DNA of 64,000 nt from Mycobacteroides immunogenum (GCF_001605725.1 NZ_CP011530.1:2418001-2482000), one strand, 5' to 3'. Positions 18,901 through 28,358 are shown, counted from the first letter of the stretch. The notes: generated by a model from the letters alone, not told the origin. Translations and numbers: made by a program.

Positions 18901-21852
18901 ATCCTGAGCCGGTCAGCGGCGACCGTGCAGACGAATGCGTTCGCCCCGGCGGATATCTCGTTCAACTGGATGCCACTCGAGCATGTCGGCGGCATCGTCA
19001 TGTCCCACCTTCAGGACGTGTACGTGTGTTGTCAGCAGGTACACGCAGCCACCTCATGGGTGCTGGCGGATCCGCTGCGCTGGCTGTCCATCGTCGACCG
19101 CTACCGCGTGACCAACACCTGGGCGCCTAATTTTGCGTTCGGCCTGATCGCCGAGAGACTTGCCGAGACCCCCGATGCCAACCGGTTTGATCTGACCCGA
19201 TTGCGCTTCATTCTCAATGGTGGTGAGGCGATCGTGCCGCGTATCGCACGACGATTCCTGCGCATGATGGAAGGCTTCGGCCTACCGCGCAATGCCATGC
19301 GGCCGTCGTGGGGGATGTCGGAGACCTCGTCGGGTGTGGTTTTCTCCCAGAAGTTTTCTGTGGAAACGACCACCGATGCCGACGAATTCACCGATCTTGG
19401 TGAACCGATTCCGGGCACGCGATTACGGGTCGTCGGTATGGATGACGTGCCTGTTCCCGTAGGGAAGGTCGGGCGGGTGCAGATCAGCGGGCCAACGGTG
19501 ACACGCGGATACTACGCTGACCCAGAACGTACCGCGGAGGCGTTCACCGCCGACGGCTGGTTCGACACAGGCGATCTTGGCCGGATTCGGGCTGGTGCGC
19601 TGACGCTTACCGGCCGGGCCAAGGACATCATCATCGTCAACGGCGTGAACTACTCCTGCCATGCGATCGAGTCCGCGGTGGAGGAATCATCGATGGTGAT
19701 GGGCAGCTACGCGGCGGCGATCGCGGTGCGGCCGCCGGGCAGCGATACGGACGCGCTGGCCATCGTGTTCAGTCCTGCGGCCGGAACAGCGGAACAAGAC
19801 GTTCTCGCCGATGTCCGAGCCCGTGTGCTGGCGGTCGGGCCGAACCCTGATCTACTCATTCCTGTTCCGCCGGAGAGCATTCCGAAAACGGATATCGGCA
19901 AGATTCAGCGGAGCCTGCTGCGGCAACGGTTCGCTGAGGGTGAGTTCGCCGACGTTGTGCGCAGGGTGCGCACGTCCAGCACTTCCGTGGGCACCATTCC
20001 GAACTGGTTCTTTCGGCCGGTATGGCACCGGCGCGATCTCTTTCGGCCCATCGTTCCTGTCGAGGGCGCGGTGCTGCTGCTGGGTGATTCGGGGAACCTT
20101 GGTGCCCCGTTGGCGGATCGGTTGGCCGCACAAGGTGTACACGCGGTGCGCGCTAGCGTAGCGGATATTGCCGAGAGCTTCGGTTCGTCGACGCAAGCAC
20201 CGCCGATCCACACCGTCGTCTACCTCATCGCATCGCAGACAGACAGTGCGAAGACACAAGATAATCAAGATCCTTTGTCCAACAGCGTTCTTGATGTGGC
20301 GCGCATAGTTCGGAGCGTCACCAATGGACGTTTCGACGGGCCGCCTCCGGCGCTTTATGTCATCGGGGCTGGGATCGATCAGGTTACGGATGCGGACGAG
20401 GCCGATCCCGAGCTCGCCCCGATTCCGGTGCTGCTGCGTAGTGCAGTGGCCGAGACGGCGGGACTACGGGTCCGCCTTGTCGACCTGGGCCGCTCAGATC
20501 CAGCTGTCGGAGCTGATCACGTGGTGAGCGAACTGGGCAACTCCAACAATGACATTGAGGTCGCATATCGGGACGGCGTGCGCTGGGTAAAAGGGCTGGA
20601 ACGGCTGCCCGATGACGCCACGGCCTCTGCCGAGATTCCTGCTGGTGCTCTGCATCTGATCAGTGGGGGCCTGGGCGGGCTGGCCTACGAGCTGGCCCGG
20701 ATGTTGATAGAGCGGTTCGATGGCAGGGTCCTGCTGGTGGGGCATCGGGACCCGAATGAGCGACAGTCGGCGGCCTACCGGCGGTTGTCCGATATCGCTG
20801 GGGGTGAGGCGATTCGACTCAGGGTCGCTGATGTGTGCGATACCGACCAGGTGTGGGATGCAGTCAAGGGTACGGAGGATGAGTGGGGTACGGAGCTGGC
20901 TTGCATTTGGCATCTAGCTGGCGCCTATGGCGAACAATCGTTGGCCACCACGACTGATGCCGAACTCTCGGAAGTCGCGAGAGCGAAGATTGTCGGAGTT
21001 CGCGCTCTACATGATATTGCCTTGCGGCGCCAGGGTATTCGATTTGTGTCCTTCTCATCGGTCAATGGGTTCTTCGGCGGCTCCACCGTCGGCGGTTATT
21101 CGGCCGCGAACGCCTATCTGGATGCCTTTGCCCGCTATCAGCGCCGCACTGGTGTTGCGGCATATAGCGTCGCGTGGACGATGTGGGACCGCATTGGGAT
21201 GTCAGCTCAGGTAGAGCATCTGGAGGGCACCAGGGCTAGGGGGTACCACGTCGTCGGCCGTGCCGAAGCGCTGAGTTCGCTGCTTGTTGCACTTACCTAC
21301 GACGAGCCGCACGTATTGGTGGGTCTGGACGACACCAAGTACGCGATTCGTGCCCGATTGAGCCATGCGGCACCGGCGGGCCAGGTGCTGGTGGCAGATT
21401 TGCCGCAGGCCGCACCCGAGTGTGCGGACACTACGGTACGCGACAAGTACGACCGCATCGTGCCCACTCGGGTCGAGACGGGGGGCACCGTCCGCAACTG
21501 GATGGCGGCGCGCGACGACACCGAGCGGCGCGTGTCGGAGATCTGGCGACGAGTGCTCGGGTCTGACAACTTCGGAGTGACCGACAGCTTCTTCGATATC
21601 GGTGGGAACTCGGTGCTGCTAGCGCTGGCGCAGAGGCTGGTGCAGGAGGAATTCGAGTGTCAGATCGCCCTCGTTGATCTATTCCGGTATCCGACGGTAT
21701 CGAGTCTGTCGGCGTATCTGTCCAGTAGCGAGATCGCCTCCAATCCAGGCGGTCCCGATCCCGATCCTGTTGTGAGTGACCCCGGTCCCGGCGTGGGTAT
21801 CGACCGTGCACGGATTCGTCGGGAAGCGCGCCGCCGTCGCCGGACACAGTAG
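15904..21852 (+). CDS. Hybrid megasynthase, C-A*-AL-KR-T
   Basis: This 1982-residue protein has an odd domain order. A condensation domain (about 15-450, HHIIVDG from residue 155) is followed by a shrunken adenylation-like region (about 465-780) that lacks the TSGSTG phosphate loop and is probably inactive. An acyl-AMP ligase-like domain (about 830-1370) has an intact TSGSTGQPKG near 983, WGMSE and GRAKDIIIVNG, resembling FAAL-type loading domains. A ketoreductase follows (GGLGG at 1588-1592, Ser and Tyr1732 in YSAAN), then a carrier domain with Ser1903 (GGNSV). An AL-KR-T set could load an acid and reduce its keto group on the carrier. The tail is very basic. Start TTG 15904 overlaps the previous stop. 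Confidence 0.88.
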   Translation: MTTIDYLSASTPGEEIILFRASFAQRRMWFLSRLDPDSHYYNVPIVLHFRGAARPDALRRALAEMVARHEILRTTFVEVDGEVMQAVAADTAITLAIKEIEHSSAQSVSPIQRPEVRAAVLDLVCAPFDLSAGPLMRAHLLDLRDGEFLLVLTMHHIIVDGWSIGVLCEELRQLYVAEVTSVPAALPPLELQIGDLAEQEHDVMSGPVRERHLAYWRSQLAGELSSPALPFDRNRPSDNVFHGATLDFTLSASDTAAMAAFGRDMDATVFATLLAAFYTLLYRYSGSDDQVVGAPMANREDHRVSALIGLFVNTIPLRAKIKPSAGFAELVNHVREVTLGAYEHQELPLEQIIDEVAPARLPGRNPMVAVLFAMQSPPPTDLDFAGTAVSFVGVPTGTTRADVELHFWPLGERIGVQFVYSTELFDAATMEQMRDDYTTLLRAAIASPHLPIDRLPLGAHEAYLAQSLAPMLRHAESSVAVIDNGMSLTHAELRTYAAQLAVEMLGAHGETVVLVLEPGPDLVAATVAAVSVGARRVVWLPPSLPAPYRERSLRELAPAVVMNDAVVAEPRAGDAPGPLNTDASIGLLDNYLAGIIVTLLHSGLANLVDPEPVPQVVLTADRRLAPPGVLGELCVGRPGEAVLPTGIAARMRRDTSVQIAHSSRGRAWDGHRWADLATVDAVLMQHELIDDCAVLSRRTISGTTELVAYVATSAPISAKRLSEFARMVLPQSLVPRAFVPVPALPVTTTGVLDTAALYRLPVIDEELIAQWSTQLPDGTRIQAVPDIAETPRILIGDPTAPSKQASGAPAAQHDVDELSVLDGGPPVVPVVASLPDALDRAAHDAATTELVFLDESGAERTLTYAALLDAARRVLGGLRAAGLAPGDLVIVHLSRNDEFMAGIWGCFLGGIVPVPVASNAVGGAEKLATAWGALNQPLIIGEAGQLQMHLAARVALISDLLAGNPDTEHHEPDPDAVALLLLTSGSTGQPKGVQLTHRNILSRSAATVQTNAFAPADISFNWMPLEHVGGIVMSHLQDVYVCCQQVHAATSWVLADPLRWLSIVDRYRVTNTWAPNFAFGLIAERLAETPDANRFDLTRLRFILNGGEAIVPRIARRFLRMMEGFGLPRNAMRPSWGMSETSSGVVFSQKFSVETTTDADEFTDLGEPIPGTRLRVVGMDDVPVPVGKVGRVQISGPTVTRGYYADPERTAEAFTADGWFDTGDLGRIRAGALTLTGRAKDIIIVNGVNYSCHAIESAVEESSMVMGSYAAAIAVRPPGSDTDALAIVFSPAAGTAEQDVLADVRARVLAVGPNPDLLIPVPPESIPKTDIGKIQRSLLRQRFAEGEFADVVRRVRTSSTSVGTIPNWFFRPVWHRRDLFRPIVPVEGAVLLLGDSGNLGAPLADRLAAQGVHAVRASVADIAESFGSSTQAPPIHTVVYLIASQTDSAKTQDNQDPLSNSVLDVARIVRSVTNGRFDGPPPALYVIGAGIDQVTDADEADPELAPIPVLLRSAVAETAGLRVRLVDLGRSDPAVGADHVVSELGNSNNDIEVAYRDGVRWVKGLERLPDDATASAEIPAGALHLISGGLGGLAYELARMLIERFDGRVLLVGHRDPNERQSAAYRRLSDIAGGEAIRLRVADVCDTDQVWDAVKGTEDEWGTELACIWHLAGAYGEQSLATTTDAELSEVARAKIVGVRALHDIALRRQGIRFVSFSSVNGFFGGSTVGGYSAANAYLDAFARYQRRTGVAAYSVAWTMWDRIGMSAQVEHLEGTRARGYHVVGRAEALSSLLVALTYDEPHVLVGLDDTKYAIRARLSHAAPAGQVLVADLPQAAPECADTTVRDKYDRIVPTRVETGGTVRNWMAARDDTERRVSEIWRRVLGSDNFGVTDSFFDIGGNSVLLALAQRLVQEEFECQIALVDLFRYPTVSSLSAYLSSSEIASNPGGPDPDPVVSDPGPGVGIDRARIRREARRRRRTQ

Positions 21853-21909
21853 GCGGTTGAGTTCTTACTTGTACCGATTGTTTTTTGTACTGACATGAGG
21901 AGTGATGAG

Positions 21910-22710
21910 ATGACACAGATCGAGCTGAGTGGTGTGGCGGAGACAGCGATGTGGACGCTCTACACGCGCGCGAATGAAGCGCAACGGCCTGACGGGGTTT
22001 TGAAGGACCCGCAGTGTGTCGAGCTATTCGAGGCGATTGATTACCCCTATGAAAGCAAGTTCGGAAAAGATCAGACCGGCTTGCACGGCGAGAAATCTCG
22101 AATCTTCGACACCGTGGTACGCAGCTGGCTCGCCGAGAACCCCAGCGGCACCATCGTAGAACTGGGTGCCGGTCTGGAAACTCAGTTCCATCGTCTCGAC
22201 AACGGCACAGTTTCATGGGTATGTGTGGATCTCCACGAAGTGATTGCAGTGCGGGGAAAGTTCCTGGCTCCCAACGAAAGATGCCGTTACATTGCTGCCG
22301 ATGCTTGCGACGTGTCGTGGTTTGACCAGGTCGAACCAGGCCCCGTTCTTGTCACAGCGCAAAGCTTTCTCATGTTCTTACAGGAGGAGCAGGCGCGACA
22401 GTTGCTTGTTGCTATCATCGACCGATTTCCGGGTGTGGAAATCGTCTTCGACACGATTTCGCCGGCCATTTCCCAAAAAATGGTTAACGGATACAAGCCG
22501 ACCGAGAACTATGAATTCCCGCCCGCCCCATGGGGTATCAAGTGGAGCGACGTCGCCCCGCTACTTCATCGGTGGCACGCGGGTATCTCCAAAGTCGAGG
22601 TGCAGAGTTTCGGTGCCGTCCACGGAATCCTGAATGTGGTGAAGCCGCTGTTCCTTCGGGTTCCCCCGCTGCGCGGCATGCTGCCGGCCGTGGCGCATCT
22701 GAAAACGTAG
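21910..22710 (+). CDS. Class I SAM methyltransferase, TcmP/LCMT type
   Basis: Members of this family transfer a methyl group from S-adenosylmethionine, often to carboxyl or hydroxyl oxygens in natural products. The SAM-binding loop is IVELGAGLETQ near residue 80, with the characteristic acidic VDLHE strand end after it. The N-terminus has the family pattern of TALYTRANEAQRPDGVLKDP type. I chose ATG 21910 because AGGAG lies 6 bases before it; an ATG at 21895 is also in frame. It follows the megasynthase gene by about 57 bp and is followed by the formyltransferase, so it is probably a tailoring enzyme. The substrate is unknown. Confidence 0.85.
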   Translation: MTQIELSGVAETAMWTLYTRANEAQRPDGVLKDPQCVELFEAIDYPYESKFGKDQTGLHGEKSRIFDTVVRSWLAENPSGTIVELGAGLETQFHRLDNGTVSWVCVDLHEVIAVRGKFLAPNERCRYIAADACDVSWFDQVEPGPVLVTAQSFLMFLQEEQARQLLVAIIDRFPGVEIVFDTISPAISQKMVNGYKPTENYEFPPAPWGIKWSDVAPLLHRWHAGISKVEVQSFGAVHGILNVVKPLFLRVPPLRGMLPAVAHLKT

Positions 22711-22835
22711 ATAAGGGTCGCCTACTTGTCCAGGTTCTGAGGTCCATAGGCGAGATAAGAGCAGAAAAAACCATGGCTATCAATATGATTCGCAACCCCT
22801 GCTTTGGGGAGTGGTGAAGAGTTGAAGGGATTGTT

Positions 22836-23774
22836 ATGCGCGTAGTGTTTTTCGGGTATCAGACTTGGGGTTACCGGACTTTGCAAGCATTGATCGATTT
22901 GGGGCACGAGGTTGTGCTTGCGGTCACCCACCCCACGAGTGACGAGTCCTATAAGGCGATTTGGTCAGCGCCGGTCGACCAACTTGCGCGCGACCACGGC
23001 ATCCCGGCGCATTGCACCAAGAGGGTCGATGAGGAGACCATCGATTTAGTCAAGAGTGTTGAACCCGATGTTATCGTCGTCAATAGCTGGTACAACCGGA
23101 TGCCGGTTGAGCTCTACGATTTACCCCCGCACGGCACCCTGAACTTTCACGACTCGTTGTTGCCGAGATTTACCGGATTCTCCCCAGTCCTATGGGCTTT
23201 GATCAGTGGTGAGTCCGAGTTCGGATTGACCGTGCATCGAATGGACAGTGGGCTCGATACTGGCGACATCCTGGTACAGCGTTCGGTGCCGATTGGCCCC
23301 ACGGATACCGGCACCGAGTTGGTATTGCGCGGGATGGAACTGATTCCGGACGTGCTGGCAGAAGCACTGAGCGCACTGGAGTCCGGCTCGGCCGTTTGGC
23401 GGCCGCAGAACAAGTCCGAGCGGACGTTCTGTCACAAGCGTTCGGAGCGGGACAGCGCGCTCGATTGGGCGAGGCCGGCGGAGGTCCTGGAACGGTTTGT
23501 TCGTGCGCTCTCTGACCCGTACCCCCGGGCGTTCACCTACTACAACACCGAACGGATAGAGGTTTTGGAGGCGCGCGTGTCCGAGGCTAGATACGGCGGC
23601 ACGCCAGGGCGGGTGACCGTGCAGGAACAAGGCGGCGCGGTGGTGTGCGGTTCTGACGCTTATCGTGCCGAAAACCGCGGATTGGTGATTACCCGTATTC
23701 GGTGTGCTGACGGGAGCGAAGTCAGCGGCGAAGAATACTTCCGTCGCGGGGGATACCTATACAGCGGCAATTGA
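22836..23774 (+). CDS. FxbA-like formyltransferase
   Basis: This 312-residue protein belongs to the 10-formyltetrahydrofolate-dependent formyltransferases. The catalytic Asn and His appear in LNFHDSLLPRF and the Asp in DSGLDTGDI. The N-terminal FGYQTWGYRTLQAL and the GRYGGTPGR-type C-terminal portion resemble, from memory, M. smegmatis FxbA, which formylates hydroxyornithine for exochelin. Methionyl-tRNA formyltransferase is less likely given the context. A GAAGGGA ribosome site precedes the ATG. The genes that accompany fxbA in exochelin producers (fxbB, fxbC, exiT) are not in the window, so it probably acts on a hydroxylamine in this cluster's own product. Confidence 0.85.
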   Translation: MRVVFFGYQTWGYRTLQALIDLGHEVVLAVTHPTSDESYKAIWSAPVDQLARDHGIPAHCTKRVDEETIDLVKSVEPDVIVVNSWYNRMPVELYDLPPHGTLNFHDSLLPRFTGFSPVLWALISGESEFGLTVHRMDSGLDTGDILVQRSVPIGPTDTGTELVLRGMELIPDVLAEALSALESGSAVWRPQNKSERTFCHKRSERDSALDWARPAEVLERFVRALSDPYPRAFTYYNTERIEVLEARVSEARYGGTPGRVTVQEQGGAVVCGSDAYRAENRGLVITRIRCADGSEVSGEEYFRRGGYLYSGN

Positions 23775-23890
23775 TCTCGCCCGGCATAGCAGGTATGTCG
23801 TAGGTCAGGGGCCGCGAGTCCTGGGGGTGAGCCTCTTGGCTCCAGACCAGGCCGCGTCCCTTGGCCCACGAGAGGAAACGTCATACCCAA

Positions 23891-23989
23891 ATGAACGCCC
23901 GGCAGCAAGGGGAGTGCGTCGACGAGCTGTTGGTGGCGGCCGGTTACTCGGAGGCCGCGGCGATGCGCCATCCGGAGGTCGATTCTTGA
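23891..23989 (+). other. Short 32-codon ORF in the convergent gap
   Basis: In the 169-bp gap between the formyltransferase and irtB stop codons, an ATG-initiated frame of 32 codons has codon use typical of the host (Asp, Glu, Ala-rich, ends ...HPEVDS). It runs antisense into the 3' end of irtB. GAGAGGA lies some 12 bases before its ATG. I do not recognise it; it may be a gene remnant or chance. Confidence 0.2.
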
Positions 23990-25692
23990 CGACGCCAGAA
24001 CTCGGCGAAACGGCCTCCTAGCTCGGTGAGTTCGGCGATCGAACCCTCCTCAACCACCTGGCCGTCGTCAATGAACAAGACGTGATCGGCATTGCGGATG
24101 GCGCTGAGCCGATGGGCGATCATCACCTTGGTGCGGACGCGCGGATCGTTACCGATAGCGTCGGTGACTGCTGTCTCATTCTCGGTGTCCAGGGCGCTCG
24201 TGGCTTCGTCGATGAGCAGAATTGGCGCGGGTTTAAGGAGGGCGCGGGCGATGCTGACGCGCTGACGCTCGCCTCCGGACAGTGCGGTGCCGGCTTCGCC
24301 GACGCGGGTTTGTTCGGCTTGCGGTAGGCGCCCGATGATTTCATCGACGCGGGCCAGTGTGATGGCTTGGTGGGCCTGTTCCTCGTTTGCGCTGGGGTGG
24401 CCGACGAGGATGTTGTCACGGATGGGGCCGTCGAAGAGGTAGGGGTGCTGGAAGATCATGCTGACTTGTGCGCGGCGGGTCGCGGGGTTGAGGCTGGTGA
24501 TATCGGTTCCATCGATTAGGATTTGGCCGCTCTCGGGTTGTTGTAGGCCGGCGATGAGAGACAAGATGGTGCTTTTTCCGGAGCCCGACGGCCCGATGAT
24601 AGCGGTGGTGGTGCCCGGTTCGAGAGTGAAGTTGATACCGGTGAGCACGTGTTCGCTTGTGCCGGGGTAGCGGAAGGTGACATCGCGGAATTGGATTAGA
24701 GGGGCCGGCGTTTGGGTGCAGTCGAGGGTGTGTGCGGGTTGGTCCGCGGCATCCGCGGTGATGATGGTGTTGAGGCGTTCGAAGACGGCGCGGGAGTTTT
24801 CCACAGCGCCGGCTAGGTCGGCCAGGACGGTGAAGGGTTCCAGGAATCGCACGATTACAACCATCAGTGCGACGGCCTGGGGGGCACCGATTTCACCGTG
24901 CAGTGCCAGCATTGCTGTGGTGCCGGCCAGCAGGATGAGCGCGATTTGGCTCACTACGCTAAATAGCAGTTGTCCAGGGATTTGAAATAGCAACAGACGC
25001 ATGGTGGTACCGCGCGCGGCGGCGACGGCTTGGCCGGTTTGGCTACGCGCCGGTGTGACGCGTCGGCTAGCGCGCAATGCGGCTTGGGTGCGTGCGAATT
25101 CCAGAATGCGTTCGGTTAATACGCTGTGGGCCTGGGTGTCTGCCTCATCGGCCGAGCGCACTATGCGGATTCCGGCCAGCAGCGCGCCGAGTAGCAGCGG
25201 CAAGGTGATCGCGGCGGCGACCCCCAACTTCCACGAAATGAAGAACAGTCCGATAGTGATGGCTGCGGGCAGTAACGCCGCGCCGATCAGCGGGGTCAGT
25301 AGATTGGTGATGAATCCCACCAGTTCGGGCCCGCCGGATGAGATCGCCTGGCGCGCTAGGGCAGTGCGTTCGGCGGTGAACCAGCCAAGAGGGATATGGG
25401 TGAGCCGGTCGGCGACCTGGTGCTGAGAGTCGTTGAGCAGCGCGAATCCGATGCCGTAGCCGGTGCGTGCTAGCGCGGTGTCTACGATCCAGCCGCCAAC
25501 GGTGACTGCGGTCAGCATTCCGAGCCAGGGCAGGGCGGCGGCCGCGGCCGCGCCGAACAGCGCGCCAAGTAGAGGCACCAAGAGCAGACAACTTGCCGCC
25601 CTTAGTGCCACCGAGGCCACCGCGAGCACGCTATATGTGTACAGGGCTCCGCGATGCGTGGACGGAATCAAGCGGATCAGGCTAGAAAGCAT
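23944..25692 (-). CDS. irtB: ABC transporter IrtB
   Basis: IrtB is one half of the IrtAB heterodimer that imports ferric (carboxy)mycobactin across the inner membrane. At 582 residues it matches the usual length of about 580. Residues 1-300 form the six-helix membrane domain; the nucleotide-binding domain has Walker [10 protein letters not shown], the signature LSGGERQR and Walker B ILLIDEAT. I set the start at ATG 25692, preceded by GGAGGG and overlapping the irtA stop by one base; a longer upstream frame starting at 25746 would run into irtA. The fused arrangement irtA-irtB is as in M. tuberculosis. Confidence 0.93.
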   Translation of the reverse strand: MLSSLIRLIPSTHRGALYTYSVLAVASVALRAASCLLLVPLLGALFGAAAAAALPWLGMLTAVTVGGWIVDTALARTGYGIGFALLNDSQHQVADRLTHIPLGWFTAERTALARQAISSGGPELVGFITNLLTPLIGAALLPAAITIGLFFISWKLGVAAAITLPLLLGALLAGIRIVRSADEADTQAHSVLTERILEFARTQAALRASRRVTPARSQTGQAVAAARGTTMRLLLFQIPGQLLFSVVSQIALILLAGTTAMLALHGEIGAPQAVALMVVIVRFLEPFTVLADLAGAVENSRAVFERLNTIITADAADQPAHTLDCTQTPAPLIQFRDVTFRYPGTSEHVLTGINFTLEPGTTTAIIGPSGSGKSTILSLIAGLQQPESGQILIDGTDITSLNPATRRAQVSMIFQHPYLFDGPIRDNILVGHPSANEEQAHQAITLARVDEIIGRLPQAEQTRVGEAGTALSGGERQRVSIARALLKPAPILLIDEATSALDTENETAVTDAIGNDPRVRTKVMIAHRLSAIRNADHVLFIDDGQVVEEGSIAELTELGGRFAEFWRRQESTSGWRIAAASE

Positions 25693-28292
25693 CAGACGTT
25701 CCCTCCGGCAAGAGCACTCGAGGGCTCGTGGCGGTGGCCCTCCCATAAACGCCGATACCGGCCATTGTGTGCGAGCAGATCGGTGTGGGTACCGGTCTCG
25801 ACGATCCGACCGTGATCGAGGACCACGATTTGGTCGGCATCGGCGATGGTATGCAGGCGGTGTGCGATGACAAGTACCGTGCGATTGTCGATGAGCTTGG
25901 CCAGAGCCTGTTGCACCAGGTATTCAGATTCAGGGTCGGCGAATGCGGTGGCTTCGTCCAGTATCAGGATCGGGGTATCGGCCAGCAGTGCGCGGGCGAT
26001 GGTGAGCCGTTGCTTTTCGCCGCCGGAGAGCTGTGTGTTGGTATCCAACATGGTGTCGTAGCCGTGTGGCAGCCGCAGGATTCGGTCATGGATCTGCGCG
26101 TCACGCGCCGCGGATTCGATGTCGGTGTCGGTGGCCTCCGGGAGTGCCAGCGCGATGTTCTCCCGAACCGTTCCAGCGACGAGCTGCACATCCTGGAAAA
26201 CGAATCCCACCTTGGCATACAACTCATCGGGGGTGAGCGCCCGAATATCGTTGCCGTCGATGCGGATAGCGCCGCCATCGACGTCGTGGAATCGCGCCAA
26301 CAACGAAGCCAACGTCGACTTGCCCGAGCCGGACGGTCCCACTAGCGCCGTCACGGTTCCGGGCCGCAACGTCACAGTCACATCATGGATGACAGGAATG
26401 CTGGGTCGATAACCAAACGTCACGCCCTCAAACGACACCGACGACGTGCCGTCGGCCGCGGCTGGTGCGTCGACTACATCAAGTTCGGTTTCGTCGAGCG
26501 CATTGGCGATGTGGCGGGCTGCCTCGAGACCGCCGCGAATACTGCCGAGTCCGTAAGCGATTCCCAGCAACCGGGCGCCAAAGGTAGTGCCGAGCACCAG
26601 GAACGGCAGCAGCGTCACGGGTTGCATGGTTCCGGACACGACGAACAACGTGCCAGTCGTGGCAATGAGCCACAGGAAGGTCGTCGGTCGGGTGACCAAG
26701 TCCATGAACGTCTTCCTCCCAATGAACGGCCGCTGCCAGTCATTGAGGAATCGGAGATAGTCGTCGAGTCGACGCTTGAATGAGGATGCCGCGGCGCCGC
26801 CGAATATGCGGATCACCGGCTGCCCTTCGAGATACGCGGTCGACTCGCCGCTCATCCGGTTTGCCCAACGTGAGGCTTCGATGATTTTCGGTCCGCTCTG
26901 GTACATCATCGCCATCATCGTCAGTAGGTAGATGAGGATCGGGATGAGCAGGATGAGCGCCATCCGCCATTCGATGACGAACAGATACACCAACACTGCG
27001 ACCGGTCCGACGACGGCCGCTACGGCGTCGGGGATCGAGTGGGTAATCAGATAATGCAAGGAGATCGTGTCGTCTTGGATGAGCTTCTTGACCGGACCGG
27101 AACCGCGCTGGGTGAACCACCCCAACGGAACTCGGGAAAGCTTGTCCAACAGTCGTCGCCGGATGCTCGCGCTGAAGCGAAGGTCCACGACGTGTAACCA
27201 CAGGGTGAGTGCCATTCCCAGAGTAGCGCCCAGCACCAGCAACACCACGAAGATGAATCCGGTCTGTCGCAAACGAGTTTCGTCCGCACCGGCCAGCAGC
27301 TGACGCGTCAACTCGACGAGGACAACAAAAGGTGCCAACTCGACCAGAGAGATGACCGCCTGTAACGCACCGCCGGCGATCATCTGTTTCTTGACGGGTT
27401 TCAGCAGCTCGCCAGCGCCCTGTGATCGCCATCGCCCTTGCGGGGCAGCGGGTTCGGCAATCGGTGCGGGTTGTGCCGCTGTGGATGGAAGCGTCTCCGG
27501 TTGCGTTGCTGCGTATTTCGGCGTGGCTGGCTTAGGTGCCTCGGTGTCTCCGCGGCGGCTTCCCATCGCGCGGCCGAATGTCCAGTATGCGGCGGCGTGT
27601 ATCTCGGCCTTAGGGAATCCGAATTCGTCCTTCAGCCGCTTGCGTAGATGCTTAAGCGAGCCCGATTCAGAGGTCGCCCACCCGTACCAGTTGGACCAGT
27701 CGCGGCTCTCGATAGCTGCTGCCAGCGAGGTCTCATCGATGCGATCTACCCAATGCAGTTGGCGCCGGGCATGATCAGTCAAAGGTATCAACTCATCGTC
27801 GGGGCTGTGCCGCTCCAGGTACACTTCGACATCCACATCGGCGGGCAGCGCGGACATGATTGAGTTGATCGCTGGAATGGAAGCAGAGTCGCCGATCAGA
27901 AGGAATCCGGCCGGAAGATCCTCGGGCACTTCGAAACGCGCGGAACCGAAGGCCACCACCGGGATGGTCATCCCAGGTTGTGCGGACGCTGCCCACTGGC
28001 AGGCGGGGCCGGCCGGCTCATGGATGACCACATCGATGCTGAACTCGCCCACGTCCTCGTTGGTCGTGACGATCGTGTAGGCCCGTTGATGCTCGGTGGC
28101 TCCGCCGTCAGGATCAGGGAACCAGAATCGGAGCCATTCCGCCGGGGTGTGTAGGAGGTCTTCGAAGAGTGTCGGTGCGGACATAGTGATGCGTACGCAG
28201 TTCGGTGCGACGGGTGCGGTGCCGACGACTGTGGCCACGTGATCGCGCGCCCCGAGTCCGCGCAGCATCGCGCCCTGGAAGCCTCTACCCAT
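25692..28292 (-). CDS. irtA: ABC transporter IrtA with siderophore-interacting domain
   Basis: IrtA imports ferric mycobactin-type siderophores and reduces the iron with an FAD domain. Residues 1-270 form the siderophore-interacting, FAD-binding domain (QRAYTIV flavin motif). Residues about 300-570 form the membrane domain and about 610-860 the ATPase ([24 protein letters not shown]). The length of 866 is near that of M. tuberculosis IrtA (859). A Pro/Ala-rich linker joins the first two parts. An IdeR box lies 34 bp before the ATG, so low iron should induce it. It presumably returns the product of the neighbouring NRPS-PKS operon, or mycobactin, to the cell. Confidence 0.94.
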   Translation of the reverse strand: MGRGFQGAMLRGLGARDHVATVVGTAPVAPNCVRITMSAPTLFEDLLHTPAEWLRFWFPDPDGGATEHQRAYTIVTTNEDVGEFSIDVVIHEPAGPACQWAASAQPGMTIPVVAFGSARFEVPEDLPAGFLLIGDSASIPAINSIMSALPADVDVEVYLERHSPDDELIPLTDHARRQLHWVDRIDETSLAAAIESRDWSNWYGWATSESGSLKHLRKRLKDEFGFPKAEIHAAAYWTFGRAMGSRRGDTEAPKPATPKYAATQPETLPSTAAQPAPIAEPAAPQGRWRSQGAGELLKPVKKQMIAGGALQAVISLVELAPFVVLVELTRQLLAGADETRLRQTGFIFVVLLVLGATLGMALTLWLHVVDLRFSASIRRRLLDKLSRVPLGWFTQRGSGPVKKLIQDDTISLHYLITHSIPDAVAAVVGPVAVLVYLFVIEWRMALILLIPILIYLLTMMAMMYQSGPKIIEASRWANRMSGESTAYLEGQPVIRIFGGAAASSFKRRLDDYLRFLNDWQRPFIGRKTFMDLVTRPTTFLWLIATTGTLFVVSGTMQPVTLLPFLVLGTTFGARLLGIAYGLGSIRGGLEAARHIANALDETELDVVDAPAAADGTSSVSFEGVTFGYRPSIPVIHDVTVTLRPGTVTALVGPSGSGKSTLASLLARFHDVDGGAIRIDGNDIRALTPDELYAKVGFVFQDVQLVAGTVRENIALALPEATDTDIESAARDAQIHDRILRLPHGYDTMLDTNTQLSGGEKQRLTIARALLADTPILILDEATAFADPESEYLVQQALAKLIDNRTVLVIAHRLHTIADADQIVVLDHGRIVETGTHTDLLAHNGRYRRLWEGHRHEPSSALAGGNV

Positions 28293-28325
28293 GCTTATGT
28301 GACCTTTGTTCGTGCCCGCCTGTAC

Positions 28326-28344
28326 TTAGTGCATGCTAACCTAA
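28326..28344. promoter_or_regulatory. IdeR iron box upstream of irtA
   Basis: A 19-bp element starting TTAG and ending GCTAACCTAA matches 15 of 19 positions of the IdeR consensus, with its right half perfect. It sits in the 66-bp gap between the MHS transporter stop and the irtA start, correctly placed to block transcription of irtAB in iron-replete cells. Confidence 0.85.
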
Positions 28345-28358
28345 GGCGTATGGCCGGG

